This document shows positions 1 through 8,933 of a stretch of DNA of 64,000 bases, piece by piece. The position numbers and the translations under genes were made by a program. Below the pieces are notes generated by a model. That model was not told the DNA's origin. It saw only the letters and a program-made list of their open reading frames with translations, and made no database searches. The DNA is from UBA8919 sp041658185 (lineage in GTDB: Bacteria; Elusimicrobiota; UBA8919): positions 1-64,000 of the forward strand of contig JBBAAR010000001.1 in the NCBI GenBank assembly GCA_041658185.1, written 5' to 3'. Each line of letters opens with the position of its first letter. The stretch's first letter is position 1.

Positions 1-2654
1 TAAAGTTTATAAACTATATTATCAATTTCTTTGTCTGTTTTTTGGATTTCGGATTCCATGCGTTTTCGCTCGTCGGTAATTTTGTCGCCGAATTTCTGAA
101 GTTGCTTGTTTAAGTCAAGCATTTTTTCTACATAGGCGATAAGTTTTTTCTTTGTATTATTATCCGTTTCAGCTATTGGCAAATTTAATAAAGCGTTTTT
201 TAAGACATCAATTGTAATAAAATAATTCCCATAAAAATAATTAATTAATTTTGAATTTAATATTCCAAGAATATATTTAAGCTCAATTGACTTTTTCAAT
301 AGTAGCATTCCATCTTTAATATAATATTTTTCATCGTCATAAGTTGCCTCTACCTTTTTTCCCATCCTCGCAACCACTATTTTTTCATTTTCGAATCTCT
401 GTTTGTTCCCGGGTCTTGCAGTAAGTTTATTTTCAATCATTTGGTCTGGGACATACCAAACATATTCCCCTTTAAATGATTTAGAATATCTTCCTATATC
501 CTTACTCCTCAACAATTTCCTATAATTATCATTCTTTGATTCTTGCGATAAAAATTTTTCATCATCACCCGTTTTCAACCCATAACAGAATTCGATAAAA
601 GTTTCAAGCAGTTTGCCTTTTGACTTTATTTTATTCAAAAGCGTATTGGCAATAACATCTGTGTATAACTCAAAATTATAAAGATGATTGGATAAAATTT
701 GTTTTTGACTAAATTTTTTAACAAAAATTGAATTGCCTATTTCATTAAGCGATTCAACTATTATTTTATTGTTGTTTCTTTTACTTTTACTTTTATTTTT
801 TTCTTTTTGCAGTACGAAAATAGTTGTTTCTACGGTTGCTTCCTGAAATACCTTTTGAGGTAGTTGTACTAATTTAACAATCCTACAATTTTCCATTATG
901 TATTTTCTTATTTCAAAAAAACTTTCTAATGATGTCCAAGTATGAGGAACAATAAATGAGAACAATCCCCCTTCCTTTAATAAATCTATTCCTCTTTCCA
1001 TAAAGCAACTATATATATCCGATTTTGCTTTAAACGTTTTATATTTCTCCCAAAAAAATTCCTTGTCATTTATGGTAATTTTATGAGGTCTCACATACGG
1101 CGGGTTGCCGATTATGACATCAAAGCCGTTTTGGGATTCTTCGCTCTGTACATTCTTAAAGGCGAGATTCTTCGGCTTCGCCTCAGAATGACGGACAAAA
1201 GGAAATTCTTCTTCCCAGTTGAATGCTTTTTTACCGGCGATTTGGGGGTCGTCAATAAGTGAATTGCCGCATCTGATATTTTTTAACATCGGCAGGCGTT
1301 CACGTCTGTAAAGATTTTTCAATAGCAGGTTCACCTGCGTAATTTCTACCGCTTGCTTATCAAGGTCAACTCCGTAGATATTGTTTGAGAGTATTTCAGT
1401 TTTTTGAACAGTCCCGAATTCGGATTGTTTTTCGTTTTGTCCTATCCAGTAATTGAAAAGTTCGTCATATGCTGCGGTTAAAAATGAGCCGCTTCCACAG
1501 GCGGGGTCAAGAATTCTTAATTTCCGCACATTTTTGGGTTTCGCAGTTTTCAACACTTCACCAACGGTGTTTTTTACTATGTAATCAACGATGTAAGTCG
1601 GCGTGTAATAAATCCCTTGTTCTTTTCTGTGCTGGTGGGTTTCTTTCAGTTTTGTCGTTGTGGATGTTTTTTTAAGAATGTGTCCGAGATACTGCTCGTA
1701 AATATTGCCGAGAACATCGGCATTTATGGCGCCGAAATCGTAATGAATGTTGCCGTCTTGCGTCTGATACAGCGACTCAATAACTTCTTTCAGAACTTCG
1801 TCGTCAATCGTCAGGTCATCGCAAATATGCTTGTCAAAAAGTTTAGAATTGTATCCATCGTCAAACTCGCGGAATATTTTTTTTAGTTCTTCGTTCAAAA
1901 CCTGCCTTCTATCCCTCACCGCAGAAAGCAGATGCTTTTGTTCAATTCCTTTATCTTCGCAAGTCCTGATAAAAATGAGGCGGTCAAGAATGCGTTGAAC
2001 CGCTTCGTCAAGTTCCGTTTCAGAAATTTTATTCAGCCGTGGATATTTGAGGATATTTTTTGTGAGTTTCGTTCTTGCGGCAAGCAGGTCGGCGAGAATT
2101 TGTTTTGAGACGGGCTGTTTTTTGGTTTTCTTTCCGAATTTTTCAGACCACTTATCAAGTTGACCCGACAAAATACTTTCTTTGCTTAATAACCATAGTG
2201 TATCAAAATCATTCAAATAATCCGTATATTGCAAATCAAACGCTTTTGCTTTTTCAATGTCTTCTTTCCATTCGGCGTTGAAAACTTTTATTGATTCAAA
2301 ATCGGTAAGAATTGCCCAAACAACGCCTTTGTGCCATGAATAATTTATCGCCTGTTGACTGTATTCGGGATTATTGAGGTCGGCTTTCAGAGGTTTCGCT
2401 TCAACAAAAAATTTTACGATACCGCCGAGCTTAAACGAATAATCAACCCTGCCACCGGAGATGTTTGTTTCAAGCCCAACTTCGTCCCGGTTCTGTGTGT
2501 CCCAGCCGAGTGCCTGAAACAGCGGCTCTATAAAACCCGTTTTTGTTTCGGCTTCCGTGTATTGCGGGATTTTCCCGGCAATTTTTTCTGCCTCGTATTT
2601 TTCTACAAGTTTTTGGATTTTTTGTTTTGTGATTTTTTTATCTGATTCTGTCAT
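1..2654 (-). CDS. Type IIG (Eco57I-like) restriction-modification enzyme, 3' end cut by window
   Basis: The frame is open from an ATG at 2654 to the left edge (884 complete codons). The N-terminal region looks like a type I HsdR/PD-(D/E)XK-type domain. It is followed by an N6-adenine methyltransferase domain with motif I DPACGSGSF (D at about residue 383) and motif IV NPPY (N at about residue 517). The C-terminal part fits a TaqI-like specificity domain. The last visible residues (DNIVYKLY) resemble the end of such proteins, so little is missing. Family knowledge predicts a single polypeptide that both methylates and cuts DNA. The ATG overlaps the proB stop codon as TAATG, so it is translationally coupled to proB, which is odd for a defence gene and suggests insertion at the operon end. 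Specificity cannot be read. Confidence 0.85.
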   Translation of the reverse strand, partial: MTESDKKITKQKIQKLVEKYEAEKIAGKIPQYTEAETKTGFIEPLFQALGWDTQNRDEVGLETNISGGRVDYSFKLGGIVKFFVEAKPLKADLNNPEYSQQAINYSWHKGVVWAILTDFESIKVFNAEWKEDIEKAKAFDLQYTDYLNDFDTLWLLSKESILSGQLDKWSEKFGKKTKKQPVSKQILADLLAARTKLTKNILKYPRLNKISETELDEAVQRILDRLIFIRTCEDKGIEQKHLLSAVRDRRQVLNEELKKIFREFDDGYNSKLFDKHICDDLTIDDEVLKEVIESLYQTQDGNIHYDFGAINADVLGNIYEQYLGHILKKTSTTTKLKETHQHRKEQGIYYTPTYIVDYIVKNTVGEVLKTAKPKNVRKLRILDPACGSGSFLTAAYDELFNYWIGQNEKQSEFGTVQKTEILSNNIYGVDLDKQAVEITQVNLLLKNLYRRERLPMLKNIRCGNSLIDDPQIAGKKAFNWEEEFPFVRHSEAKPKNLAFKNVQSEESQNGFDVIIGNPPYVRPHKITINDKEFFWEKYKTFKAKSDIYSCFMERGIDLLKEGGLFSFIVPHTWTSLESFFEIRKYIMENCRIVKLVQLPQKVFQEATVETTIFVLQKEKNKSKSKRNNNKIIVESLNEIGNSIFVKKFSQKQILSNHLYNFELYTDVIANTLLNKIKSKGKLLETFIEFCYGLKTGDDEKFLSQESKNDNYRKLLRSKDIGRYSKSFKGEYVWYVPDQMIENKLTARPGNKQRFENEKIVVARMGKKVEATYDDEKYYIKDGMLLLKKSIELKYILGILNSKLINYFYGNYFITIDVLKNALLNLPIAETDNNTKKKLIAYVEKMLDLNKQLQKFGDKITDERKRMESEIQKTDKEIDNIVYKL

Positions 2655-3748
2655 TAACTTATCACCGTAAGATTGTCGCGGTGGATTACTTCGTCGTAGT
2701 CCTTTCGGCAGAGGATTTTTTCTATGTCTTTGGATTTGTGTCCTTTGATTTTTTCTATTTCATCCGATGAATAGAAAACAAGACCTTTGGCGATTTCTTT
2801 TTGCTTATGGACAATACTTACAACAGCGCCTTTTGTGAAATTTCCTTCAATTTTCGTAATGCCCGAAGGCAGCAGTGATTTACCTTTTTCAAGTATTGCT
2901 TTTGCGGCGCCTTCATCAACGAAAATTTTTCCGGAAACGCTTGCCCCGAAGGCAATCCATTTCTTTTTACCGTCAATTTTAATATCCGTCAAAAATTTTG
3001 TGCATTTTACACGACCGGAAATTATATCCGAGATGCAGACATTTTTTCTGCCGTTTGCTATATGTGTTTCAACACCGGATGCAGTTGCAATTTTTGCCGC
3101 CGCTATTTTTGATAACATTCCGCCGACGGAAAATCCGCAACCGGCATCGGATGTTGCATATTTTTCAATATCACCGGAAATTTTTCTTATCTCCAAAACC
3201 AGTTCCGCATTTTTATTTTTTCTCGGATTCTCTTTGTAAAGGCCGTCAACATCGGTAAAAATTATCAAATGGTCGGCGTTCACTTTTGAGGCAACGATTG
3301 CCGAAAGCGTATCATTATCGCCGAAATTTATTTCTTCCGTCGCAACGGTATCATTTTCGTTGATGACAGGAATTACTCCCCACGATAAAAGTTTCAAAAT
3401 CGTGTTTCTTGCGTTAAGGTATCTGTTCCTATCTTCAAAATCATTTTTTGTAAGAAGAATCTGGGCAACGGGAATATTGTATTTTAAAAGGACATTTGTC
3501 CATTTATTCATCAGTCCGACCTGACCAACAGATGCGGCGGCCTGTTTTGAAGGTAAATCAGATGGCTTTTTTTTGAGAGCCAATTTTAACATACCCGTCG
3601 CAATAGCGCCGGAGGAAACAATAATAACCTCGTTTTTCATGTTGTGAAACGAAGCGAGTTCCTCGGAGATTTTAGAGATAACTTCCTGCGATGCAACAAG
3701 TCCGCTTCCGATTTTTACGACAACCCTATTCTTCATAACTGAATTCAT
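2654..3748 (-). CDS. proB: Glutamate 5-kinase
   Basis: Catalyses ATP-dependent phosphorylation of glutamate, the first step of proline synthesis, in the cytoplasm. The 364-residue protein has an amino-acid kinase domain starting VVVKIGSG, the INENDTV segment around residue 150, a SVGGM segment near residue 210, and a C-terminal PUA domain from about residue 280 (SLLPSGITKIEG). Length is normal for the PUA-containing form. The first ATG overlaps the end of obgE by 23 bases; the second ATG (3736) would also work. No proA is seen in the window. It shares the obgE-rpmA-rplU transcription unit. Confidence 0.93.
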   Translation of the reverse strand: MNSVMKNRVVVKIGSGLVASQEVISKISEELASFHNMKNEVIIVSSGAIATGMLKLALKKKPSDLPSKQAAASVGQVGLMNKWTNVLLKYNIPVAQILLTKNDFEDRNRYLNARNTILKLLSWGVIPVINENDTVATEEINFGDNDTLSAIVASKVNADHLIIFTDVDGLYKENPRKNKNAELVLEIRKISGDIEKYATSDAGCGFSVGGMLSKIAAAKIATASGVETHIANGRKNVCISDIISGRVKCTKFLTDIKIDGKKKWIAFGASVSGKIFVDEGAAKAILEKGKSLLPSGITKIEGNFTKGAVVSIVHKQKEIAKGLVFYSSDEIEKIKGHKSKDIEKILCRKDYDEVIHRDNLTVIS

Positions 3749-4967
3749 AACTTCCCACCCTAACCGTGTCGCCGGTTTTTATGCCTTCTTCCTTTAGCCG
3801 CTGGTCAATACCCATTTTTTTCAGTATATTCTGAAACCTTCTCGCTGATTCTAATTCCTTGAAATTGGTCATCGCTACAAGGTCAAATATTTTTCTGCCT
3901 GTAATTTCAAAAACATTTCCCTTTTTACGAATAGAAAATTCCGGCTCGTATTTATAGTGAGTGCTTTTTATTTCAACCGGTTTTTCCTCTTTTACCTTCT
4001 CAATTTTCTTGAAAATTGCTTCCAATAGCGGAAGTAAGCCGTCGCCGTTTACCGCCGAAATCGGAAAAACGGTTTTTCCTTTTTTTTTGAAAAGTTTGAG
4101 CGCTTTTTCCGAAGACGGTATGTCAATTTTATTGATTGCTATAACCTGTAATGTTTTGGCAAGTTTCAAAGAATACTTTTTCAACTCCTTATTTATCGCG
4201 ATGTAAGTTGAATAGGCATTTTTGTTGTCATATCCGAAAGCGTCAACAATATGAAGAATAATTTTTGTTCGTTCTATGTGTCTCAAAAAATCATGACCCA
4301 AGCCCTTGCCGGACGCAGCACCGTCAATAAGTCCCGGTATGTCCGCAAAAACGAGTGTTTTGTCATAGAAATTAACCACGCCCAAATTGGGCGATAAAGT
4401 AGTAAAAGGATAATCCGCTATTTTTGGTCTTGCCTGCGAGACCTTCGCCAAAAAAGTTGACTTGCCGGCGTTGGGATAGCCAATAATCCCGACATCCGCG
4501 ATTAATTTAAGTTCAAGTTCTGCCGTGAATGCCTCACCCGGCTGACCTAATTCCTTAATACGGGGCGCGGTATTTTTTGATGACTTAAATGACGCATTGC
4601 CTCTTCCTCCGCGACCGCCGGCGGCAACAATAAATTCCTGATTGTGTTTTGTTATATCCTGTATAATAACGCCGTTTTTTTTAACAACCGTGCCGAGCGG
4701 AACTTTTACTACAAGATTTTCCGCCGATTTTCCGTAACAATTGTTGCCCCTGCCCTGTTCGCCTTCTTTTGCTCTGTAATGAGAATGTCTCTGCAAATCC
4801 AAAAGCGTTGTGAAATTTTCATCGCCGACAATTATTACATCGCCGCCGTTGCCGCCGTTGCCGCCGTTAGGACCGCCAAAAGGTTTGTATTTTTCACGAA
4901 GAAAAGAAAGGCATCCGTCACCTCCCTTTCCCGCTTTAATAAAAAGTTTCGCTTTATCTATAAACAT
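3726..4967 (-). CDS. obgE: Obg-family GTPase
   Basis: Ribosome-associated GTPase involved in 50S maturation and stress control. It has a glycine-rich Obg fold (residues about 1-155), a G domain with P-loop GYPNAGKST and NKID, and a C-terminal OCT domain (about residues 330-413), so the long form is complete. I place the start at the ATG of MFIDKAKLF (4967). An upstream in-frame GTG at 4982 lies inside the 4977-5074 inverted-repeat element and would add five residues atypical for the family. It sits downstream of rplU-rpmA, the usual L21-L27-Obg order. Confidence 0.95.
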   Translation of the reverse strand: MFIDKAKLFIKAGKGGDGCLSFLREKYKPFGGPNGGNGGNGGDVIIVGDENFTTLLDLQRHSHYRAKEGEQGRGNNCYGKSAENLVVKVPLGTVVKKNGVIIQDITKHNQEFIVAAGGRGGRGNASFKSSKNTAPRIKELGQPGEAFTAELELKLIADVGIIGYPNAGKSTFLAKVSQARPKIADYPFTTLSPNLGVVNFYDKTLVFADIPGLIDGAASGKGLGHDFLRHIERTKIILHIVDAFGYDNKNAYSTYIAINKELKKYSLKLAKTLQVIAINKIDIPSSEKALKLFKKKGKTVFPISAVNGDGLLPLLEAIFKKIEKVKEEKPVEIKSTHYKYEPEFSIRKKGNVFEITGRKIFDLVAMTNFKELESARRFQNILKKMGIDQRLKEEGIKTGDTVRVGSYEFSYEE

Positions 4968-4976
4968 AAAAAAAGA

Positions 4977-5074
4977 AACCACAGATGAACACAGATGGAC
5001 ACAGATAAAAATAAGAATTAAGAATTATCTGCGTAAATCGGCGCCTGTCCCGCTTGCGGGATTTATCTGTGGTT
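4977..5074. repeat. 98-bp inverted-repeat element between obgE and rpmA
   Basis: The ends AACCACAGAT (4977-4986) and ATCTGTGGTT (5065-5074) are perfect 10-bp inverted repeats. The left arm carries several copies of ACAGAT separated by a few bases. The interior has a short GC-rich inverted repeat, CCCGCTTGCGGG. There is no coding capacity. It looks like a miniature interspersed element placed between co-transcribed genes. Confidence 0.7.
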
Positions 5075-5084
5075 AAAAAATAAT

Positions 5085-5339
5085 TTAAGACGGAATTACG
5101 CTTACCTTTTTTTTATCACCGGATGCCCATTGAAATTTAAGTTTGCCGGTAATCTTTGCAAAAAGCGTATCGTCTTTGCCGATACCGACATTTATTCCCG
5201 CATGATATTTTCTGCCGCGCTGCCTCACAATAATACTTCCCGCCGGAATAACTTCGCCTTCAAAACATTTTACTCCCAACCGCTTGCCGGCAGAATCCCT
5301 ACCGTTACCCGATGAACCCTGAGCTTTTGTATGAGCCAT
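5085..5339 (-). CDS. rpmA: 50S ribosomal protein L27
   Basis: Structural protein of the large ribosomal subunit near the peptidyl-transferase centre. The 84-residue sequence begins MAHTKAQGSSGNGRDS and contains KRLGVK and IIVRQRG, typical of L27. The N-terminus begins directly with the mature-type sequence, with no cleavable extension. It lies between rplU and obgE on the same strand. Confidence 0.96.
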   Translation of the reverse strand: MAHTKAQGSSGNGRDSAGKRLGVKCFEGEVIPAGSIIVRQRGRKYHAGINVGIGKDDTLFAKITGKLKFQWASGDKKKVSVIPS

Positions 5340-5348
5340 GTTAACATC

Positions 5349-5411
5349 AGAGAATTAGAGAATTAGAGAATTAGAGAATTAGAGAATTAGTCAAGCAATA
5401 TCTAATTCTCT
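5349..5411. repeat. Tandem AGAGAATT repeat with hairpin, rplU-rpmA spacer
   Basis: Five exact tandem copies of the 8-mer AGAGAATT occupy 5349-5388. AGAGAATTAG (5381-5390) pairs with CTAATTCTCT (5402-5411). The following bases to about 5450 hold further imperfect words ending in CTAAT. On the transcript this would be a hairpin between the rplU stop and the rpmA start. Confidence 0.75.
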
Positions 5412-5456
5412 GTCGTTTAAACTAATCCTCTTTCGTATAAACTAATTCACTGCCTC

Positions 5457-5750
5457 CTAACCTATTTTCACTATCTCCACTTCAGTATAATTCTGTCTGT
5501 GACCGATTGTTTTTTTGTAGCCCTTTTTCGGCTTTTTTTTGAATACGATTATTTTTTTGTCTTTGATGTTCCCGACTACTTTACCTGTTACTTTTGCCGA
5601 ATCAGTGCTGATTTTTTTGCCTTTGTCCGATGTAAAAATTGATTTAAACTCAACCATATCGCCTGGTTTTTTGTCAAGTAAATCCATTTTTATCGTATTA
5701 CCTTCTTCCACCTTATACTGTTTTCCGCTTGCCTCAATTATCGCATACAT
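5457..5750 (-). CDS. rplU: 50S ribosomal protein L21
   Basis: Large-subunit ribosomal protein. The 97-residue sequence begins MYAIIEASGKQYKVEEG and contains KKPKKGYKKTIGHRQ, the diagnostic L21 C-terminal motif. It is the first gene of rplU-rpmA-obgE-proB. A GAGGGG ribosome-binding site precedes the ATG and a consensus promoter lies just upstream. Confidence 0.96.
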   Translation of the reverse strand: MYAIIEASGKQYKVEEGNTIKMDLLDKKPGDMVEFKSIFTSDKGKKISTDSAKVTGKVVGNIKDKKIIVFKKKPKKGYKKTIGHRQNYTEVEIVKIG

Positions 5751-5774
5751 AATTACACCCCTCTTTTTTGTTTT

Positions 5775-5802
5775 ATTATATCAAATTATAAAGTTCTGTC
5801 AA
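5775..5802 (-). promoter_or_regulatory. Sigma70-type promoter of the rplU operon
   Basis: Read on the minus strand: TTGACA (5802-5797), a 16-base spacer and TATAAT (5780-5775), both exact consensus hexamers. The -10 box overlaps the stop codon of the upstream M50-like gene. Expected transcription start is about 20 bases before the rplU ATG. Confidence 0.75.
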
Positions 5803-6453
5803 GTGCCTCCAAGCAAATTCGCATAAATTTAACGCAACTGTCCATGATTCAAAAAAATACCTCTTCAAAGCGATTTTATCCGGTGTTATAAATTTGAGCA
5901 CGACAACCGCTATAATAATATTCAGAATTGCTATAACGATATATGAAAATATTTTACCGGTTTTTTTTACATCCGACTGACCTATTGATAACGACTCAAA
6001 ATTCAAAAAAATATGAAAAGAGTATGAAATCCCGACGAAAAAAAACAACCACTCAATATATTTTGAAACGGGAAGAAAAAAAGCCAAAATATAAAAAATA
6101 AAAATTATTAAAAAAGTATAGACGGGAAAAAAATACGGCGCCAGAGATATTAAAAAATTGCTTTTGGTCGCAACAACACTTCCGTTTTTTGAAGATACAT
6201 TAAATTCTTTAATTTTTCCTCTGAACAAAATCGTCCAAAATGCGTGCGTCAGCTCATGACCGAAAACATATACTCTGCCGGGAACAGTTTTTATCAGAAA
6301 GACCGCAAAAAAAATCACAAAACCTGTTAGAAACCAGATTTCGGAAGAACTTAAAGGTATCAGCGAAACGGCAAGTTTTCCGAATGATATTAACAGTCCG
6401 AATGCGAGCGGTATTAATGATATGGCTATTACTGATTTGATGAAAATTTGCAC
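5776..6453 (-). CDS. M50-like membrane zinc metalloprotease, putative
   Basis: A 225-residue protein with about six hydrophobic segments. It carries HELTH at about residue 67 in a membrane context, the HExxH zinc site of M50/site-2-protease-like families. A later GQSDV segment near residue 158 could hold the third ligand, as in the NPDG/DG motif of M50. Known M50 proteins cut transmembrane substrates, often to release regulators. Its start overlaps the end of the nuclease-GAF-GGDEF gene by 25 bases, so the two are probably co-translated. The substrate is unknown; a non-proteolytic membrane protein remains possible. Confidence 0.6.
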   Translation of the reverse strand: MQIFIKSVIAISLIPLAFGLLISFGKLAVSLIPLSSSEIWFLTGFVIFFAVFLIKTVPGRVYVFGHELTHAFWTILFRGKIKEFNVSSKNGSVVATKSNFLISLAPYFFPVYTFLIIFIFYILAFFLPVSKYIEWLFFFVGISYSFHIFLNFESLSIGQSDVKKTGKIFSYIVIAILNIIIAVVVLKFITPDKIALKRYFFESWTVALNLCEFAWRHLTELYNLI

Positions 6454-8198
6454 ACTCTGTTTCTTCCTTCGTGTTTCGCCTGATAAAGCGCCCTGTCCGC
6501 CTGCTCTATAAATTCCTCTTTGCTTACAACTTTATCCCAGGATGAAACACCAACGCTTGCCGTTATCGGCACGGATTTACCGTCAATCGTGAACTCTTCT
6601 TTCTCAATAAGATAACGAAGATGTTCCGCTACCTGTTCCGCCCCCGTTATACCGGTTTCCGGAAGAATTATGGCGAACTCTTCGCCGCCGTATCTTGCAG
6701 CAATGTCAACCTTTCTGACATGGTCTGAAATTATTTTTGCAAATTTTTTAAGCACATAATCGCCTTCCTGATGACCGTAGGTATCGTTCACCTTTTTGAA
6801 ATGGTCAATGTCCAACATCAAAAGCGAGATATTTGAGTTGTATCTTTTCGCACGTATTAGTTCGCTGTCTAACCGATTCTGAAAATACCTGTGAATAAAA
6901 AGTTTCGTCAGTCCGTCGGTAATCGCAAGTTCGTATAGTTGGGCGTTGTGAAGCGAAATAGCGGCGCTGTCGGCAAGGTTGCCCAAAAAAACCAGATCGT
7001 AATTTCCCCATTCCGTCCTGTTTTTTTTATTCATCAAAATTAACACTCCCTCAGTTCTTTCGCTGACTGTCAGAGGAAGAATGAGCGCCGATTTTATACC
7101 CTGTATCTTTTTAGAAATATGGGCAAACCTTTCGTCGGCAGTAAGGTCTTTTACTATTTCTGAATATTTAATTTTTATATCGCAGCCGCCGGCGGGACAC
7201 AATTCGTTTAAACACGTAATACCGCGGGCAACGGCAGGTGAAAATTTTCCGGTCTCACCACGAACGTACAAAAGTCCTTTTTCAACTTTTGCGATTTCCA
7301 CAAATACGCTTAAAATTTTATCAAGCAAGACGGATACCTCAAGAATGCCGGCAATATCGCCGGATGCCTTGTGAAGTGCATAAAGGTCGTTTCTCATCAT
7401 CTCCAGATGTTTTACCGTCTTTCTAAATTCCTCTTCTTTGTCCACGGATTTTATCACTTCAAGACCTATGCCCATAGCCGGGCATATAACATTGTAATCG
7501 CACCAGTTGCAAAAAGGATTCGGGGTCGGGTTGAATTCCTTGTCTGATTTAATAGTATCCGCAAGTTGTAGAATTTTTTTCTCGGTCTGATGAATATTTT
7601 CTTCGTTTTTTATCAGCGTCATTTTTTGGTCAAAATTTAGAAAATAAAAAGAAAGTTTGTCGGCAATGATTTTATATTTTTTTGCGCATGCAAGTTGATA
7701 AATCGCAAGTTGCAAATCATTTTCCATTTCTTCCTGCTTTGGAAGATTCCTGTTTGTTTTGTAGTCAATAATTTCATACCCGTCGGAAGTTCTGTCAATT
7801 CTGTCAATTCTCCCGGCAAGAATATTATCCCCTACGGAAATCCTGAAAAAGTCCTCAAGGTAAAGCGGCTTTATTTTTAGGTCGGCGGTATTATAAAATT
7901 TTTCCAGAACAGAAAGCGCCTGGCTTTTCCAGTCGGCTTCCTCCTCTTTTGATGCGTAACCCTTGGAAACCCAACTCTGCTTTAATAAATTCTGAAGAGT
8001 ATCCAGAGTTCTCTTTGAAAAATCATCTATCTTAAAAAACTTTGCCAATGCCTGATGAACACTGTCCCCGAAAGAAAAATATGGTCTTTCCTGACGGTAA
8101 AGCGTGCCGAGACCGTCTATAAAATGAAATTTATATTTTAACGGACACTGCTGATAGGTTGAAAGATGGGTATAACTTATGTAAAGCGGATTTGCCAT
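6429..8198 (-). CDS. PD-(D/E)XK nuclease - GAF - GGDEF (diguanylate cyclase) fusion
   Basis: The 589-residue protein joins three modules. Residues about 1-245 are a RecB/Cas4/AddB-type PD-(D/E)XK nuclease: C18, GDSVH (H48), GRIDRID (D132/D135), IDYKT (D145, K147), QLAIY (Q163, Y167), and C230-x2-C233-x5-C239, which with C18 would ligate a 4Fe-4S cluster. Residues about 265-430 resemble a GAF sensor domain. Residues about 435-589 are a GGDEF domain with GGEEF at 504-508, the RxxD inhibitory site at 495-498 exactly five residues upstream, and the GHxxGD signature of c-di-GMP synthases. All catalytic residues of both enzymes look intact. It lies between a HAMP membrane protein and an M50-like protease. 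The architecture is unusual; role unknown. Confidence 0.88.
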   Translation of the reverse strand: MANPLYISYTHLSTYQQCPLKYKFHFIDGLGTLYRQERPYFSFGDSVHQALAKFFKIDDFSKRTLDTLQNLLKQSWVSKGYASKEEEADWKSQALSVLEKFYNTADLKIKPLYLEDFFRISVGDNILAGRIDRIDRTSDGYEIIDYKTNRNLPKQEEMENDLQLAIYQLACAKKYKIIADKLSFYFLNFDQKMTLIKNEENIHQTEKKILQLADTIKSDKEFNPTPNPFCNWCDYNVICPAMGIGLEVIKSVDKEEEFRKTVKHLEMMRNDLYALHKASGDIAGILEVSVLLDKILSVFVEIAKVEKGLLYVRGETGKFSPAVARGITCLNELCPAGGCDIKIKYSEIVKDLTADERFAHISKKIQGIKSALILPLTVSERTEGVLILMNKKNRTEWGNYDLVFLGNLADSAAISLHNAQLYELAITDGLTKLFIHRYFQNRLDSELIRAKRYNSNISLLMLDIDHFKKVNDTYGHQEGDYVLKKFAKIISDHVRKVDIAARYGGEEFAIILPETGITGAEQVAEHLRYLIEKEEFTIDGKSVPITASVGVSSWDKVVSKEEFIEQADRALYQAKHEGRNRVCKFSSNQ

Positions 8199-8262
8199 TT
8201 TTACATCTCTTTAATTACGGAACGAGCGACCCTTATTTTTTCACCACTCTAATCGCGGAGCG

Positions 8263-8358
8263 AAGCAAGAAATTTCTGCAGTTTTTGAATTTGCGACCTA
8301 TACCATTCAGAAGCGACCGAAGGAAGTCCCCGTGGAAATATTTGCTTGCGAGCGACTT
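8263..8358. repeat. Stop-codon-abutting interspersed repeat, copy 1
   Basis: On the minus strand it begins a few bases after the stop codon of the HAMP gene with TCGCTCGCAAGCAAAT. It ends near an inversely oriented GCGAAGCAAGAAATTT. It also contains GCGACCGAAGGAAGTCCCCG (8313-8332), shared with the 34.9 kb and 46.4 kb intergenic regions. Related copies abut stop codons at 55.5, 60.68 and 61.11 kb. Confidence 0.6.
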
Positions 8359-8922
8359 TTAATCGTTTAACTTAAAATCACTTGTAATTTCGGAAAGTTT
8401 ATTTTTTAGCCCGGGCAGACGGTTTTTCAACTCCTCTTGATTTGATAATTTTGCGATGCTGTCAAGTTCATCGGAAATTTCAGCAATTATAATTCTATCT
8501 TTTTTCACATAACTTTTTAATGCGTTTGACATATCTTCTACTTCTAATGCTAAGTCTTTTAATTCGTCGCCCTTCCGAAGAGAAATATGTCCGCCTATAT
8601 GTCCGCCCTTTATCATCGCGATAACTTTTTCAAGGGCATAAATCGGACCTATTATTTTATGAAATCTTATCAAACTCTGAATACCGATGACAACCAGCAA
8701 AATTAAGACCGGTATCCACCATGACTCCATAATTGCCGACTGTACCGCACGGATTTCCGATTCGCTAACCAAATTTTCAAGCGCATCGGTGGTATAAATT
8801 GTCCTTCTCATTACAACAAGGATGCAAACTGATGTAAAAACAACGGTTAAAAGCGCATAGACAACATACTTAAACAAAAGTTTCGGCTTTACAAAAAATG
8901 ATTTTTTGAAAAGGTAAAACAT
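8359..8922 (-). CDS. HAMP-domain membrane protein without output domain
   Basis: A 187-residue protein with two transmembrane segments (about residues 20-38 and 68-86) bracketing a short extracytoplasmic loop. A HAMP linker follows (about residues 90-145; IGPIYALEKVIAMI, then a DELKDLA-type second helix), then a short coiled coil. HAMP domains relay signals from membrane sensors, but no kinase, cyclase or methyl-accepting domain is attached. It may act on the GGDEF fusion protein encoded next, an inference from position only. Confidence 0.7.
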   Translation of the reverse strand: MFYLFKKSFFVKPKLLFKYVVYALLTVVFTSVCILVVMRRTIYTTDALENLVSESEIRAVQSAIMESWWIPVLILLVVIGIQSLIRFHKIIGPIYALEKVIAMIKGGHIGGHISLRKGDELKDLALEVEDMSNALKSYVKKDRIIIAEISDELDSIAKLSNQEELKNRLPGLKNKLSEITSDFKLND

Positions 8923-8933
8923 AATTATCCTCC

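Noticed and set aside
2787..3239. 150-codon plus-strand open frame opposite proB
   Set aside because: It lies wholly antisense to a clearly conserved gene, has low-complexity Phe/Ser-rich translation and no family similarity. The same holds for the many other plus-strand frames in the window.
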